A DNA stretch of 64,000 nt from a virus, in the IMG/VR virus record IMGVR_UViG_3300021138_000017, positions 1 to 64,000 of that record. One strand, 5' to 3'. Positions 20,446 to 29,467 of the stretch are shown here, in pieces. The translations under genes were made by a program, and so were the position numbers. The notes beneath the pieces are model-generated. The model did not search any database and was not told the origin of the DNA. It worked only from the letters and a program-made list of their open reading frames with translations. Each line of letters opens with the position of its first letter. Positions within the stretch are counted from its first letter, which is position 1.

Positions 20446-21317
20446 TTAAAAAAATTATATACATCCTAGCATTTATTTTACCTTCGCTTACTTTAGCAGA
20501 AAATATAACAATTATTGTTCCGTTTTCTGCTGGGGGAGCGTTTGATATTATGGCAAGAAAAGTTGACTCTTTTCTACATAAGTTAAATTACGAAACAGTT
20601 GTAGTAGATATACCCGGAGCAGGTGGAGCTGTGGGTGTTACTAAATTACTTAATAGTCCGCCAAATACTTTGATGTTAACTAGCCCTTCAATTTATGTTG
20701 TAATGATTGAAAAAAATTTAGCATTGGATAATTTTAAAATAATATCAATTATGGGAGAAGTTCCGCAAATTTTAGCTGTACGCAAAGATCGCAATTTAAC
20801 TTGCGAAAAATTAAAAAACGATGATAAGACTTATTTTTTAGGGTCAGCTGGCAAGGATAGTCAAACATCTGTTCCTGTTTATTTTATCACAGAAAAGTAT
20901 AAACACTTTATCGAAGTTCCATATAAAGGAGCTAATCTTGCTTTATTGGATGTATTATCTGGACAAATAGATGGTGTTTTTCTTAATGGATATAGTAATC
21001 AATATAAAGAAATTGAATTTATAGCAAATAGTTCTCAAAAAGAATTTGATGGCATACCTTCACTGGAAAAATGTTTTGGAATTAAAAAATCTTTTGTAGG
21101 AGAATACCTACTGATAGCTAGTCCTAACAGCGATGAAAAGTTTATCAAAAACATGAATCAAATGATGATAAACTTTGCTAATAGCGATGAAGGTCAAACC
21201 TACTATAAACAAGTAGGAATAAAAAATACAGTTTCAGATTTAGCATCTACAACCAAAACTTTTAAAAATTCATATAATCTATGGAAACAAATTTTAAAAA
21301 ACAGGTACGAAAAATGA
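20442..21317 (+). CDS. Bug/TctC-type periplasmic solute-binding protein
   Basis: The 291-aa protein has a signal peptide (MIKKIIYILAFILPSLTLA) and then ITIIVPFSAGGAFDIMAR and IPGAGGAVGVTKLL, both hallmarks of the Bug/TctC family. VPYKGANLALLDVLSGQIDG in the middle also fits. These proteins capture carboxylates in the periplasm, often for tripartite tricarboxylate transporters, and the family is strongly expanded in betaproteobacteria. No membrane transport subunits are nearby. The GTG start overlaps the upstream stop. A Bug protein in a phage is unusual and suggests capture from a host. Confidence 0.82.
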   Translation: MIKKIIYILAFILPSLTLAENITIIVPFSAGGAFDIMARKVDSFLHKLNYETVVVDIPGAGGAVGVTKLLNSPPNTLMLTSPSIYVVMIEKNLALDNFKIISIMGEVPQILAVRKDRNLTCEKLKNDDKTYFLGSAGKDSQTSVPVYFITEKYKHFIEVPYKGANLALLDVLSGQIDGVFLNGYSNQYKEIEFIANSSQKEFDGIPSLEKCFGIKKSFVGEYLLIASPNSDEKFIKNMNQMMINFANSDEGQTYYKQVGIKNTVSDLASTTKTFKNSYNLWKQILKNRYEK

Positions 21318-21345
21318 ATTTAAAGTATAAGACTAACTAGATCAT

Positions 21346-21353
21346 ACTAAATA
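21346..21353 (+). promoter_or_regulatory. late-type promoter ACTAAATA
   Basis: The octamer precedes the 21377 gene and would give a leader of about 18 nt that includes TAGGAG, so this is a late promoter with a conventional ribosome-binding site. Confidence 0.55.
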
Positions 21354-21376
21354 TTACATTATAGGAGAATAGCAAA

Positions 21377-21685
21377 ATGCCAGTTAAAGCAACCATAACA
21401 TCAGTTAAACCTTCAGGAGCACAATGGTTTTCAGACGTATCTGCCGAAAATGCCGCAATAGGAAAAAGTAATGTAGACTGGTCAAAAGAACAACCAGGAT
21501 TTATCAGCGTAACAACCACAAATCCTGATGAGAATACAAGAATTATAGAATATACGTTTGATACTGTAGAAAATTATACAGCATGGTTACAGGCAAGAAG
21601 TAATTTATCATCTTTTAAAACAGTTGCCGAATACCACACTAATAATAATTTTGTTACTGTTAGACACGAAACAATTAATCAATAA
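21377..21685 (+). CDS. small protein, 102 aa, unknown function
   Basis: A beta-rich protein (PVKATITSVKPSGAQWFSDV...) with VTTTNPDENTRIIEYTFDTVE and a C-terminal VAEYHTNNNFVTVRHE, compatible with a small ferredoxin-like or monooxygenase-like (ABM) fold; that is only a resemblance. TAGGAG precedes the ATG and a late-type promoter lies upstream. Confidence 0.55.
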   Translation: MPVKATITSVKPSGAQWFSDVSAENAAIGKSNVDWSKEQPGFISVTTTNPDENTRIIEYTFDTVENYTAWLQARSNLSSFKTVAEYHTNNNFVTVRHETINQ

Positions 21686-21710
21686 ATCTATTGTATAGCC
21701 CTAAGTAAAT

Positions 21711-21718
21711 TATAAATA
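21711..21718 (+). promoter_or_regulatory. late promoter TATAAATA
   Basis: An exact T4 late element 28 nt before the ATG at 21747. It is the likely promoter of the PP-loop/ATP-grasp cluster. Confidence 0.6.
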
Positions 21719-21746
21719 TGAACATGATTACCAGGTTCATAAAATA

Positions 21747-22988
21747 ATGTTTTTTTCTGAAGATCCAGAATTCACTAAACACGGCTACTATCAAATTAAC
21801 GATGTAAAAACTTTGAGTAAGTTTGAAGCTTATCAATTATCGGGAAAAGATTGGAGTAAAATTAAATTTATTTTCAACGATGAAATTTATGATCAATACG
21901 ATTGGACCGTTGAACCAGAAGAAGATATTTATGATTTATATTGCCAAAGAGCCCAGCAATTAAGAGAAAAATATGACTATCTTGTTTTAATGTATAGCGG
22001 AGGAGTTGATAGTCATACCGTATTAGAAACTTTTTTATTCAATAATATCAAATTAGACGAAGTATGTACTTTTTCTACGTCTGATTTTACTAAAAAATAT
22101 GACAAATTAAATCAAGAAGTTTTTAATTCGGCTATACCTTTTATCAACACATTAAATTTACATCAATTAGGTATAAATTTTAGAACGGTAGAGATAGGTC
22201 AATTAATCATAGACCAATGGGATGATGAATTCCATTTTGAAAATTTTCAATTTTACGCCAACAGTGCTCAATGGATTACTGTTTCTAGATCACATCAATT
22301 TAAATCTAAGATTAAAGAACACATGGATTTAATTGAAAAAGGAAAAACAGTTTGTTATATTTGGGGAGCAGATAAACCTAGTATACATATACAAGATAAT
22401 CAATATGTTTTTACAGTCAACGACGCTAGTATAGATTTTGGCACCAGGCAGTATGTTACTAGATCAATAATGAAAGATAATTTCTTTAATTTTTATGATG
22501 AAGCATTTTATATATCAAAAGATGCTCCAAAAATTTCTATTAAACAATCTCATTTATTAGTAAAATTAATGAAAACTATTCCTATAAGTGATTCTAGATT
22601 ACGGAAAAAAACAGAATTATCAAGTACAGGACCATTTGTTATTCATCACAAAATACAAAACATTCCTATTTATCTAAGTAAAAAGACAGTAGATGGTGCT
22701 ATATATCCAAAAGCAATATTGAGTAACTTTGGAGATGATAAATTATATAACTCTAGTTTAATACTTTCTCCCAAAGATAATTGGTTTTCTTTATCTAATC
22801 ACTCCAATCGTTGGAAATTTGAACAAAAAGTAAAAAATTTAATAAATGAAAATAGAAATTATTACAAATACGATCATTACGCTCCTAATTATAGACTTTT
22901 TAAACAGGAAGAATATAAAAATATTATTCCAAATCATGCCATGTATTTTTTTAGCAAATACCATGTGATTGGAGATATTGTACAGTAA
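21747..22988 (+). CDS. PP-loop ATPase (asparagine-synthase-like), long type A
   Basis: The 413-aa protein has an N-terminal region (GYYQINDVKTLSKFEAYQ) and the ATP pyrophosphatase loop YSGGVDSH (residues 83-90), as in asparagine synthetase C-domains and other adenylating enzymes. It lacks an obvious glutaminase domain. The 25914 product is a full-length paralogue with the loop at the same residues. Such enzymes adenylate a carboxyl or carbonyl group for amide or thio transfer. The stop overlaps the ATG of the ATP-grasp gene, so the two proteins are probably made together. The substrate is unknown. Confidence 0.72.
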   Translation: MFFSEDPEFTKHGYYQINDVKTLSKFEAYQLSGKDWSKIKFIFNDEIYDQYDWTVEPEEDIYDLYCQRAQQLREKYDYLVLMYSGGVDSHTVLETFLFNNIKLDEVCTFSTSDFTKKYDKLNQEVFNSAIPFINTLNLHQLGINFRTVEIGQLIIDQWDDEFHFENFQFYANSAQWITVSRSHQFKSKIKEHMDLIEKGKTVCYIWGADKPSIHIQDNQYVFTVNDASIDFGTRQYVTRSIMKDNFFNFYDEAFYISKDAPKISIKQSHLLVKLMKTIPISDSRLRKKTELSSTGPFVIHHKIQNIPIYLSKKTVDGAIYPKAILSNFGDDKLYNSSLILSPKDNWFSLSNHSNRWKFEQKVKNLINENRNYYKYDHYAPNYRLFKQEEYKNIIPNHAMYFFSKYHVIGDIVQ

Positions 22989-24088
22989 TGAATATAGTTA
23001 TTTTAGATCCCCAAACTACTCATACCGATTTTATAGCTCAAAGTTTAGCAAAATATCATACTGTGTTTACTGAAATAGAAAACATAAACGTTAAAACTGA
23101 TCTTGTAATTCCCTTATTACACAACTACCAAATGCGTTTAAAATTTAGAGCTTGGATCAATAAATTGAAAATTCCTTGCTTAATGCCAAGTCTTGAAAAT
23201 TCTTATCTTGAATGGAGTAAAATTAAATCTAAACAACTTTTACTAGAATTGGGAATACCAACTCCTTCTTATAAAATATATACCACAGAAGATCTTTTAG
23301 TAAATTTTTATAATATTCCTAGACCGTTTGTATTAAAGTATGAACAAGATTTTAGGTTTGGGCTACAAACTATTATTATTACTGATGAAAACTATAAAGA
23401 AGAATATGAAAAATTAATAGCTAATGGATTAGAAAGAATAGAAATAATGAAATACAAAGGTCCATTTGTTAATTTGTTTATTGTAGAAGAATATATAAAT
23501 GGTGAAGAGGAAATATCATACCATGCTCTTTGTAATGAACATCAGTGGTCTTATTTAGGCTCTGCTAGAGATTACAAACGTAGATATGAAAATGATATAG
23601 GATACAACACAGACGGTATGGGGTCATATTCTATAGGAAATAATTATCCAATCATTGACCAATATGCCAATTCTATTATACAACACTTGAAATCACAAGG
23701 CAACCCGTATATGGGATTTTTTTATCTAGGAATAATTATTTCAAATGGTGTTCCATTTGTATTAGAGATAAATACAAGACCCGGCTGTCCAGAAATACAA
23801 TCTATTCTTCCAACTATAGATAACGAATTAGGAGATTTATTTTTATCGGTAGCAACCAATAAACCATTTGATATAAAGTTTAATGATAAAAAAGCAGTAA
23901 CAGTCCTTGTTCAAGGAAAATTAAAAAACAAACCAATAGATTTAATTTGTGGTTGTTCAAAAACTAGAGACGAGTTTACACTAACCGCTATAGACACTAC
24001 GATAACAAATGCTAGCGACAAAATTTACAATTATTTAAAATTGCTTGATAACTGCGAGTATAGAAAAGATATAGGATACCTTAAATAA
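22988..24088 (+). CDS. PurD-like ATP-grasp ligase
   Basis: The 366-aa protein shows PurD-like order: SKQLLLELGIPTPSYKIY (about 76-93), FVLKYEQDFRFGLQTIII, FIVEEYINGEEE, DYKRRYENDIGYNTDGMGSY and FVLEINTRPGCPEIQSILP. These correspond to the glycinamide-ribonucleotide synthetase motifs DHK...GPNTGGMG and the metal-binding E-x-N-x-R-x-G-DPE-x-Q. ATP-grasp enzymes form an amide by way of an acyl phosphate. Divergence (GYNTDGMG for GPNTGGMG, GCPE for GDPE) and the neighbourhood suggest a substrate other than phosphoribosylamine. It is coupled to the PP-loop gene by TAATG. Confidence 0.75.
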   Translation: MNIVILDPQTTHTDFIAQSLAKYHTVFTEIENINVKTDLVIPLLHNYQMRLKFRAWINKLKIPCLMPSLENSYLEWSKIKSKQLLLELGIPTPSYKIYTTEDLLVNFYNIPRPFVLKYEQDFRFGLQTIIITDENYKEEYEKLIANGLERIEIMKYKGPFVNLFIVEEYINGEEEISYHALCNEHQWSYLGSARDYKRRYENDIGYNTDGMGSYSIGNNYPIIDQYANSIIQHLKSQGNPYMGFFYLGIIISNGVPFVLEINTRPGCPEIQSILPTIDNELGDLFLSVATNKPFDIKFNDKKAVTVLVQGKLKNKPIDLICGCSKTRDEFTLTAIDTTITNASDKIYNYLKLLDNCEYRKDIGYLK

Positions 24089-24149
24089 AAACTAACTACT
24101 ATATGAATCAAGTTATAACTTATTTGAAATTAACGGAATTATTTTAAAA

Positions 24150-24992
24150 ATGATTTTTAAAAACTATGCTGAAATTTTAGCCCACTATACTTCGGTAAAA
24201 AAAGGAAATTATGTTACTCCTGATTATATACTGAATAAACACAGCGATGGTATAAATTTATTTCGTAGATATTGTCCACATAGAATGTATCCTTTGGCCG
24301 ATGTAGGCAATACAGTAGAAAATATTGTGTGTAAATTCCACGGATTTGAGTGGGACAAAAATGGATCTCCGGTTAACAATGATCGTAAGATAAGTTGCGG
24401 TAAAGCAAAAATTGGAAAATCTGGATTAATATTTAAAAATTTTGTTGAACCAGATCACTACTGGGTAGATGATTTAGCAAAAGAAACTAATTTAGAGTAT
24501 AGCCATATTGAAACAGGTAAAAGTAACGGAAGTTGGCTATGGGCAATGGATATACAATCTGACCTGTTACATATTCGCAAAGGTGATGATGTTGTTCACC
24601 CAGGATTGTCTGCTGTTACTAATTTAGACGAATGCGAAATGGAACAAGGAGAAGGATGGATATTACAAACTTGTTCTACCGGCTGGTGGCTTTTTATATA
24701 TCCATATGCTTACGTTGAATGGAGTCCAGGCTGTTTAGCAATTAATAATCTCATACCAGATAATCCAGCAAGCGAATTTAAATTTGAATGGATAACACAG
24801 TATTATTATGACCCATCTGTGTCTTTGGAAAAACGCAAAGAATTTGAAACTTTAGAAGATGTGTTTAAAGAAGACATAGCTACCATTGAGTTACAAAAAG
24901 GTAAATATTTTCCTTTAGCCAAATCTACATGTAGATTAGAAGAACACTCTGTTTACTTTGGCGAGTGGGTAACTAAAAATCGCAGGGATTAA
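24150..24992 (+). CDS. Rieske-type iron-sulfur oxygenase-like protein
   Basis: The N-terminal half has the Rieske signature YCPHRMYPLADVG...VCKFHGFEW: Cys42/His44 and Cys61/His64 bind a 2Fe-2S cluster. The rest resembles the catalytic part of ring-hydroxylating or choline-monooxygenase-like enzymes; SDLLHIRKGDDVVHPGL may supply mononuclear iron ligands. At 280 aa it is shorter than typical alpha subunits (about 400), so it might be a trimmed or divergent oxygenase. The next gene starts 3 nt after its stop. No ferredoxin or reductase gene is nearby. Confidence 0.75.
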   Translation: MIFKNYAEILAHYTSVKKGNYVTPDYILNKHSDGINLFRRYCPHRMYPLADVGNTVENIVCKFHGFEWDKNGSPVNNDRKISCGKAKIGKSGLIFKNFVEPDHYWVDDLAKETNLEYSHIETGKSNGSWLWAMDIQSDLLHIRKGDDVVHPGLSAVTNLDECEMEQGEGWILQTCSTGWWLFIYPYAYVEWSPGCLAINNLIPDNPASEFKFEWITQYYYDPSVSLEKRKEFETLEDVFKEDIATIELQKGKYFPLAKSTCRLEEHSVYFGEWVTKNRRD

Positions 24993-24995
24993 ATT

Positions 24996-25910
24996 ATGAT
25001 AAGACACAATAATTGGATGTCATATAGCTTTGATGATGGATCAATAAATGGGGCCAAACCTAATATGTATTCAACATTCAAACTTCATTTCAAAAAGGGA
25101 CTAAAATATAAAACTATGTCTTACTATGATGCTTTATACTATAATGCTAGTGTAATGCGTGATGAGTTTTCGGAACCTTTTGATGTATTGCTATCAGGCG
25201 GAATTGATAGTGAAGTTGTTGTGAGAGTTTTTAAAGATTTAGGCATTAAACAAAATGTTTTTACTATTAGATTTGAAAATGATCATAATATACAAGATGT
25301 AGAAGCTGCCAAGAAAATTTGCGATAATATAGGTGTTGACTTAAAAATCATTGACTGGAATCTACAAAAGTTTTTTGAAAATGATGTTCAGGTAATGTTT
25401 GATAAAACATTTTGCCCTTATGTTGGAAGAATGTTACGGCATGCTTGGTTTGATTTACTTGACAATATTCCAGTTATGGCCGAGGGAGAACCGTATTGGA
25501 GACGAGAGCTACTTGAAGATTATACACAAAAGTCTGAATGGAAACTATGGTGGAGAGAAGATTATTTTACTGCCTCTATATACGGCAATACTGTAGGCAG
25601 AACCGTTATCACTGAATGGTACAATTATACTCCTGAAATAGTAATGAATTATCATCATTTACCTTTAGCCAAACAGTTGCTCAATGATGAATTTAAAGGA
25701 AAAATTAGTTGTTGGAGTAGTAGAATACCTATACATCAACACTTATGGCCTGATATATTACAAAGACCTAAAATGTACGGGTACGAAGGACCAAATCAAC
25801 CTGGGTACTGGCCCGAGTTTATTAGAACATTTGCCAATAATGTGTCACTCAAAGCATCTAACGAACTGTATAAATTTTCTGTATCTGAATTAGAAAACAT
25901 CTTTAACTAA
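24996..25910 (+). CDS. PP-loop ATPase, short type B
   Basis: The 304-aa protein has the PP-loop LLSGGIDSEVVVRVF (residues 65-79). It is followed by VFTIRFENDHNIQDVEAAKKI and a C-terminal Trp/Tyr-rich domain. The 28541 product is a paralogue with the same plan (FLSGGTDSEIVLRNF, then IVLKFENNYNITEVKEA). This second pair is distinct from the longer 21747/25914 pair. The enzyme should adenylate a substrate. The next PP-loop gene begins 3 nt downstream, so one of each type are adjacent. The reaction is unknown. Confidence 0.7.
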   Translation: MIRHNNWMSYSFDDGSINGAKPNMYSTFKLHFKKGLKYKTMSYYDALYYNASVMRDEFSEPFDVLLSGGIDSEVVVRVFKDLGIKQNVFTIRFENDHNIQDVEAAKKICDNIGVDLKIIDWNLQKFFENDVQVMFDKTFCPYVGRMLRHAWFDLLDNIPVMAEGEPYWRRELLEDYTQKSEWKLWWREDYFTASIYGNTVGRTVITEWYNYTPEIVMNYHHLPLAKQLLNDEFKGKISCWSSRIPIHQHLWPDILQRPKMYGYEGPNQPGYWPEFIRTFANNVSLKASNELYKFSVSELENIFN

Positions 25911-25913
25911 ATT

Positions 25914-27122
25914 ATGTTTTTTGAAAACGATATTGACTTTGTCAAATTTGGATACTATCAAGTTGATAATATAAAAACTTTTAGCAAGTTTGAAGCTTAT
26001 CAATTTGCTAAAGGAGACATGAGTAAAATTCAATTTATATTTAATGACGATATTATGTCTCAATATGATTGGACGATAGAGCCCGAAAAAGATATTTACG
26101 AACTGTACGCTGAAAGGGCTAGACAAATACGTAACAAATATGACTATCTAGTATTATTGTACAGCGGCGGTATAGATAGCCACACAGTATTAAAATCATT
26201 TTTAGACAATAATATACACCTAGATGAAATTTTTACATTTACTAATGCCAAAGTAGAATCAACAACAGGTAAATTTAATCAAGAAGTTTTTAATGCCGCT
26301 ATTCCATTTGTAAGTTCTCTTAATCTTGTCAAACTGGGAACCAAGTTTAGACTATTTGATATTAGCGATTTAATTATTAATATGTATCAAGACGATTTTG
26401 TCGTTGAAAATTATCATTTGTATAATCAAGGTCCTGCCAATAACTGGACTAGCGCCATAAGATCTCATGTACTTAAATCTAAAGTAGAAGATCATTTAAA
26501 ATTAACAGAACAAGGCAAAACTGTTTGTTATATATGGGGTTTTGATAAACCCTTTTTACGATTCGATAATAATAAATATTCTATTTCTTTTATAGATGCT
26601 TGTATTGATTTAAATATGAGACAATTTATAAACAAAAAAACGTTTATATCTAAATTCGCAAACTTTTTCGATGAAGCATTTTACACCTGCCGAGAATTTC
26701 CAGAAATATCTATTAAACAAGGTCATTTGCTATTGAAATTAATTAAAACCATCAAACCTACTGATAAAATATTACGATTTAAAGAAGAAATTCCAACTAT
26801 TGGACCATTTGTAATACATCATTACAAAGAACAGTATAAATTTTTACCAAAAAATCTAGTCGATGCCGCAATTTATCCAGAGGCAAATTTACTACAATTT
26901 GGCGATGATAAAACTAAAGGTAGTATTATTATTCCGCAAAAAGATAAATGGTTCACTAGTTCTAATCATGATAATCAAAAAAGATGGTTTCAAAATTTTA
27001 ATAATTTAATAAAACAAAATAAAAACTTTTATGTATTTCGAAACAATGAAGTTATGAATATAAAGAGCATTTTTAGTAAACAGTATTGTATAGGTGAATA
27101 CAATCCTTTTGAGAATACCTAA
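25914..27122 (+). CDS. PP-loop ATPase, long type A, second copy
   Basis: This 402-aa protein matches the 21747 product over its length: the same opening (GYYQVDNIKTFSKFEAYQ), loop YSGGIDSH at the same residues 83-90, GKTVCYIWGFDKPF and ISIKQGHLLLKLIKTI. It is clearly a gene duplication that has diverged, rather than a recent copy. Both copies retain the intact PP-loop. It follows the type B gene by 3 nt and meets the minus-strand GNAT gene tail to tail. Confidence 0.72.
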   Translation: MFFENDIDFVKFGYYQVDNIKTFSKFEAYQFAKGDMSKIQFIFNDDIMSQYDWTIEPEKDIYELYAERARQIRNKYDYLVLLYSGGIDSHTVLKSFLDNNIHLDEIFTFTNAKVESTTGKFNQEVFNAAIPFVSSLNLVKLGTKFRLFDISDLIINMYQDDFVVENYHLYNQGPANNWTSAIRSHVLKSKVEDHLKLTEQGKTVCYIWGFDKPFLRFDNNKYSISFIDACIDLNMRQFINKKTFISKFANFFDEAFYTCREFPEISIKQGHLLLKLIKTIKPTDKILRFKEEIPTIGPFVIHHYKEQYKFLPKNLVDAAIYPEANLLQFGDDKTKGSIIIPQKDKWFTSSNHDNQKRWFQNFNNLIKQNKNFYVFRNNEVMNIKSIFSKQYCIGEYNPFENT

Positions 27123-27124
27123 GA

Positions 27125-27703
27125 TTATTCAATAAGCATAAAACTTTTCATATTGCTTTTCCACACTGACTCACCTTTATTAGTTAAGTAATGCGTCATT
27201 ACCAATTGCTTACAACTCTCGGGTACAGGATATAATGACCCGCAGACATTATATCTAGTTGACTCCATAGCAAAGTCTGTGTTAGTATTAATTTTAATTA
27301 ACTTTAGGTACTCTGTAAAGCCTCGCAAATTATATTCTCTGCTGATAAACACACAATCTAACTTTTTTATTTTTGCCATAGCCAACTGAAATGGTAAACA
27401 GTATGTAGTGTTTAAAAATTTATCTCCTCCACTAAACTTACCAGAATGGCGATAGTCTGGATGTATCCACATTCTAGTACTACATCTACCGATACCTTTT
27501 CCCCATCGTTCTTCGTTTATTTCCAAGGCACTGAAGCAGACAATTTTGTCATCAATAGTTACCACTGGAAAAGATGCGTAGTTTCTAGGGTTTAGATTGA
27601 TGTAATTGTTTTTTAATTTATCTTTAGAATTTTCAATGTAGTCTTGACAATTATTCCATAAATCTTGGTCGAAACTACTAGCATAATCAACTATTTTAAT
27701 CAT
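27125..27703 (-). CDS. GNAT-like acetyltransferase
   Basis: The start at 27703 (MIKIVDYASSFDQDLW...) leaves a 26-bp divergent spacer to the desaturase gene; an upstream in-frame start at 27748 would overlap that gene. The 192-aa protein has VVTIDDKIVCFSALEI, RCSTRMWIHPDYRHSGKF and VFISREYN, resembling the strands and the acyl-CoA pyrophosphate loop of GNAT acyltransferases, though the RxxGxG/A loop is degenerate. It is the only minus-strand gene within the cluster. The substrate is unknown. Confidence 0.5.
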   Translation of the reverse strand: MIKIVDYASSFDQDLWNNCQDYIENSKDKLKNNYINLNPRNYASFPVVTIDDKIVCFSALEINEERWGKGIGRCSTRMWIHPDYRHSGKFSGGDKFLNTTYCLPFQLAMAKIKKLDCVFISREYNLRGFTEYLKLIKINTNTDFAMESTRYNVCGSLYPVPESCKQLVMTHYLTNKGESVWKSNMKSFMLIE

Positions 27704-27716
27704 TGTTTGATATTTA

Positions 27717-27724
27717 CTTAAATA
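27717..27724 (+). promoter_or_regulatory. late-type promoter CTTAAATA
   Basis: The octamer ends 5 nt before the ATG at 27730 (leaderless late geometry). An AGTAAATA on the other strand (27711-27718) overlaps it by two bases and ends 7 nt before the GNAT start, making another 26-bp divergent unit. Confidence 0.55.
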
Positions 27725-27729
27725 TTTAA

Positions 27730-28560
27730 ATGCAAAAAATAAATTCATTCCTTTACTACATACTGTATCCTGTCCATCTAATTGCGTGGATAGGATTAGC
27801 AGTTTATCTCACATTTTTTAATTTTACATTTATAAACTTAATAGAACTAACAATTGGTTGGATTTTAATCGAAGGATTAGGAGTAGCGGTTATACTACAT
27901 CGTTATGTAAGCCATCGATCAGTAGAAATAAAACCCATACTCAAACCTGTGTTATTATGGTTAAGTTGTTTAAGCCTACAAGGCAGTCCGCTAGGTTGGG
28001 CGGCAGTACATAGAGGAAGTCATCATAGATACAGCGATACTGAAAAAGACGCACATTCTCCATCTAAAGGAAAATTGTATGCTTGGCATACATGGCTACA
28101 TGATTGGGATAGATATTTCAATCCAAAATATGTCATTGACTTAATTAAAGATCCTATTCATTTATGGTTTGCTAAACACTATAACTGGGTGATATTTTTC
28201 ACTTATGCTGTAGTTGGTGTAATTTCTTGGCAGTTACTTTTATTTGGGTTTATAATTCCGGCAGCTATCAGTTTGTATATGGAAAGTAATATTAATGTTT
28301 TTTGTCATACCCCAGGACAAGGATACAGAAATTTTGATACTAAAGATAATAGTCAAAATGTTCCATTGCTTGCTTGGATTACCTGGGGACAGGGGTGGCA
28401 CAATAATCATCATGCTAAAGCTAGTTCATACGATTTTGGAACTTCAGTTAGTGGCAAACCATACGAATGGGATTTTAGTTTAATATTTTTACCATTAATT
28501 GCTACAAAAGAAAGTAGACAAGCCATTTTAAACAATAGAAATGCTGTTCACTCACAATAA
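27730..28560 (+). CDS. membrane acyl-lipid/acyl-CoA desaturase
   Basis: The 276-aa protein has the three histidine boxes of the membrane fatty-acid desaturase family: HRYVSH (residues 57-62), HRGSHH (94-99) and WHNNHH (about 222-227). Long hydrophobic segments lie at about 10-60 and 150-190. The family uses a di-iron centre and O2 to introduce a double bond, usually delta-9, into a fatty acyl chain in the membrane. In the phage it may change host lipid fluidity or make a lipid part of the cluster's product. The mRNA is predicted leaderless. Confident in family. Confidence 0.9.
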   Translation: MQKINSFLYYILYPVHLIAWIGLAVYLTFFNFTFINLIELTIGWILIEGLGVAVILHRYVSHRSVEIKPILKPVLLWLSCLSLQGSPLGWAAVHRGSHHRYSDTEKDAHSPSKGKLYAWHTWLHDWDRYFNPKYVIDLIKDPIHLWFAKHYNWVIFFTYAVVGVISWQLLLFGFIIPAAISLYMESNINVFCHTPGQGYRNFDTKDNSQNVPLLAWITWGQGWHNNHHAKASSYDFGTSVSGKPYEWDFSLIFLPLIATKESRQAILNNRNAVHSQ

Positions 28561-29467
28561 TCATTTAACCTATAGCGTAGGAAACAAAGAATATGGCTAT
28601 AGAGATAATTCTGTTGAACGGTATTCTGTAAATTTAGGGCAAGTTGATTTAGATAGATATTCTAAAAGCTCTTATGCAAATGAATTACATAGAACAGCAA
28701 AATTAGTAAATCAAGATTTAGGAAATGATCTAGTGCTGTTTTTATCAGGCGGAACTGACAGTGAAATAGTTTTACGTAATTTTGTTCATAATGGTTTCAA
28801 ACCCAGATGTATTGTTCTCAAGTTTGAAAATAACTACAATATAACCGAAGTTAAAGAAGCACATGAAATCGCGCAGGCGCTTGACGTAAAATTAGAAACT
28901 GTTGACTTTAATGTACATGAATTTTTTTATTCAGGAGAAGCTATAGAGTTCGGGGAACAAATACAGTGTACTCAACTTACGTATCTTATGATTTATAATA
29001 GTATTTTAAAATTAGGTACTCCTGCGGTTATGGGAGGAGAAGCCTTATTAACACGCTATGTTAATCAGACTGATAGCTATTGGTATTATACGTTTAGAGA
29101 AAACGAGGATGCCAGTGCCATACGTTTTTCTAATAAATTTAATATACCGTTAGTTAATGAGTGGTTCAGTTACACTCCTGAACTCTTACTATATTATTTA
29201 GAACATCCTAGTATAAAAAGACTAGTTTCAGAAAAATATAATTACAAAATAACTTCTGTTAGCAGTAAAAACTCTATACTAAATGAATTGTATCCTGGTA
29301 CTAGAACAAAAAATAAAAAACACGGATTTGAAAGTTTATTGGCATTTAATAATCTAGCTTACGAAGATATTGGTAAAAATCAAATACCACGATTAGAATT
29401 TAGCTTGGATGGAATACCCTATAGTCAAGCAATACTAAACTTAAAAGGTTTCTATGAAAGTTGTTGA
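28541..29467 (+). CDS. PP-loop ATPase, short type B, second copy
   Basis: The 308-aa protein starts inside the end of the desaturase gene. It has PP-loop FLSGGTDSEIVLRNF (residues 67-81) and IVLKFENNYNITEVKEAHEIA, matching the 24996 product. The last third includes GEALLTRYVNQTDSYWYY, another Trp/Tyr-rich region shared with its paralogue. It overlaps the next gene (acetyltransferase-like) by 14 nt. Placement after the desaturase suggests that it acts in the same pathway. Confidence 0.7.
   Translation: MLFTHNNHLTYSVGNKEYGYRDNSVERYSVNLGQVDLDRYSKSSYANELHRTAKLVNQDLGNDLVLFLSGGTDSEIVLRNFVHNGFKPRCIVLKFENNYNITEVKEAHEIAQALDVKLETVDFNVHEFFYSGEAIEFGEQIQCTQLTYLMIYNSILKLGTPAVMGGEALLTRYVNQTDSYWYYTFRENEDASAIRFSNKFNIPLVNEWFSYTPELLLYYLEHPSIKRLVSEKYNYKITSVSSKNSILNELYPGTRTKNKKHGFESLLAFNNLAYEDIGKNQIPRLEFSLDGIPYSQAILNLKGFYESC

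Noticed and set aside
25399-25893. Alternative-frame plus-strand frames inside the type B PP-loop gene
   Set aside because: They are shadows of the conserved PP-loop frame and have no separate signals.
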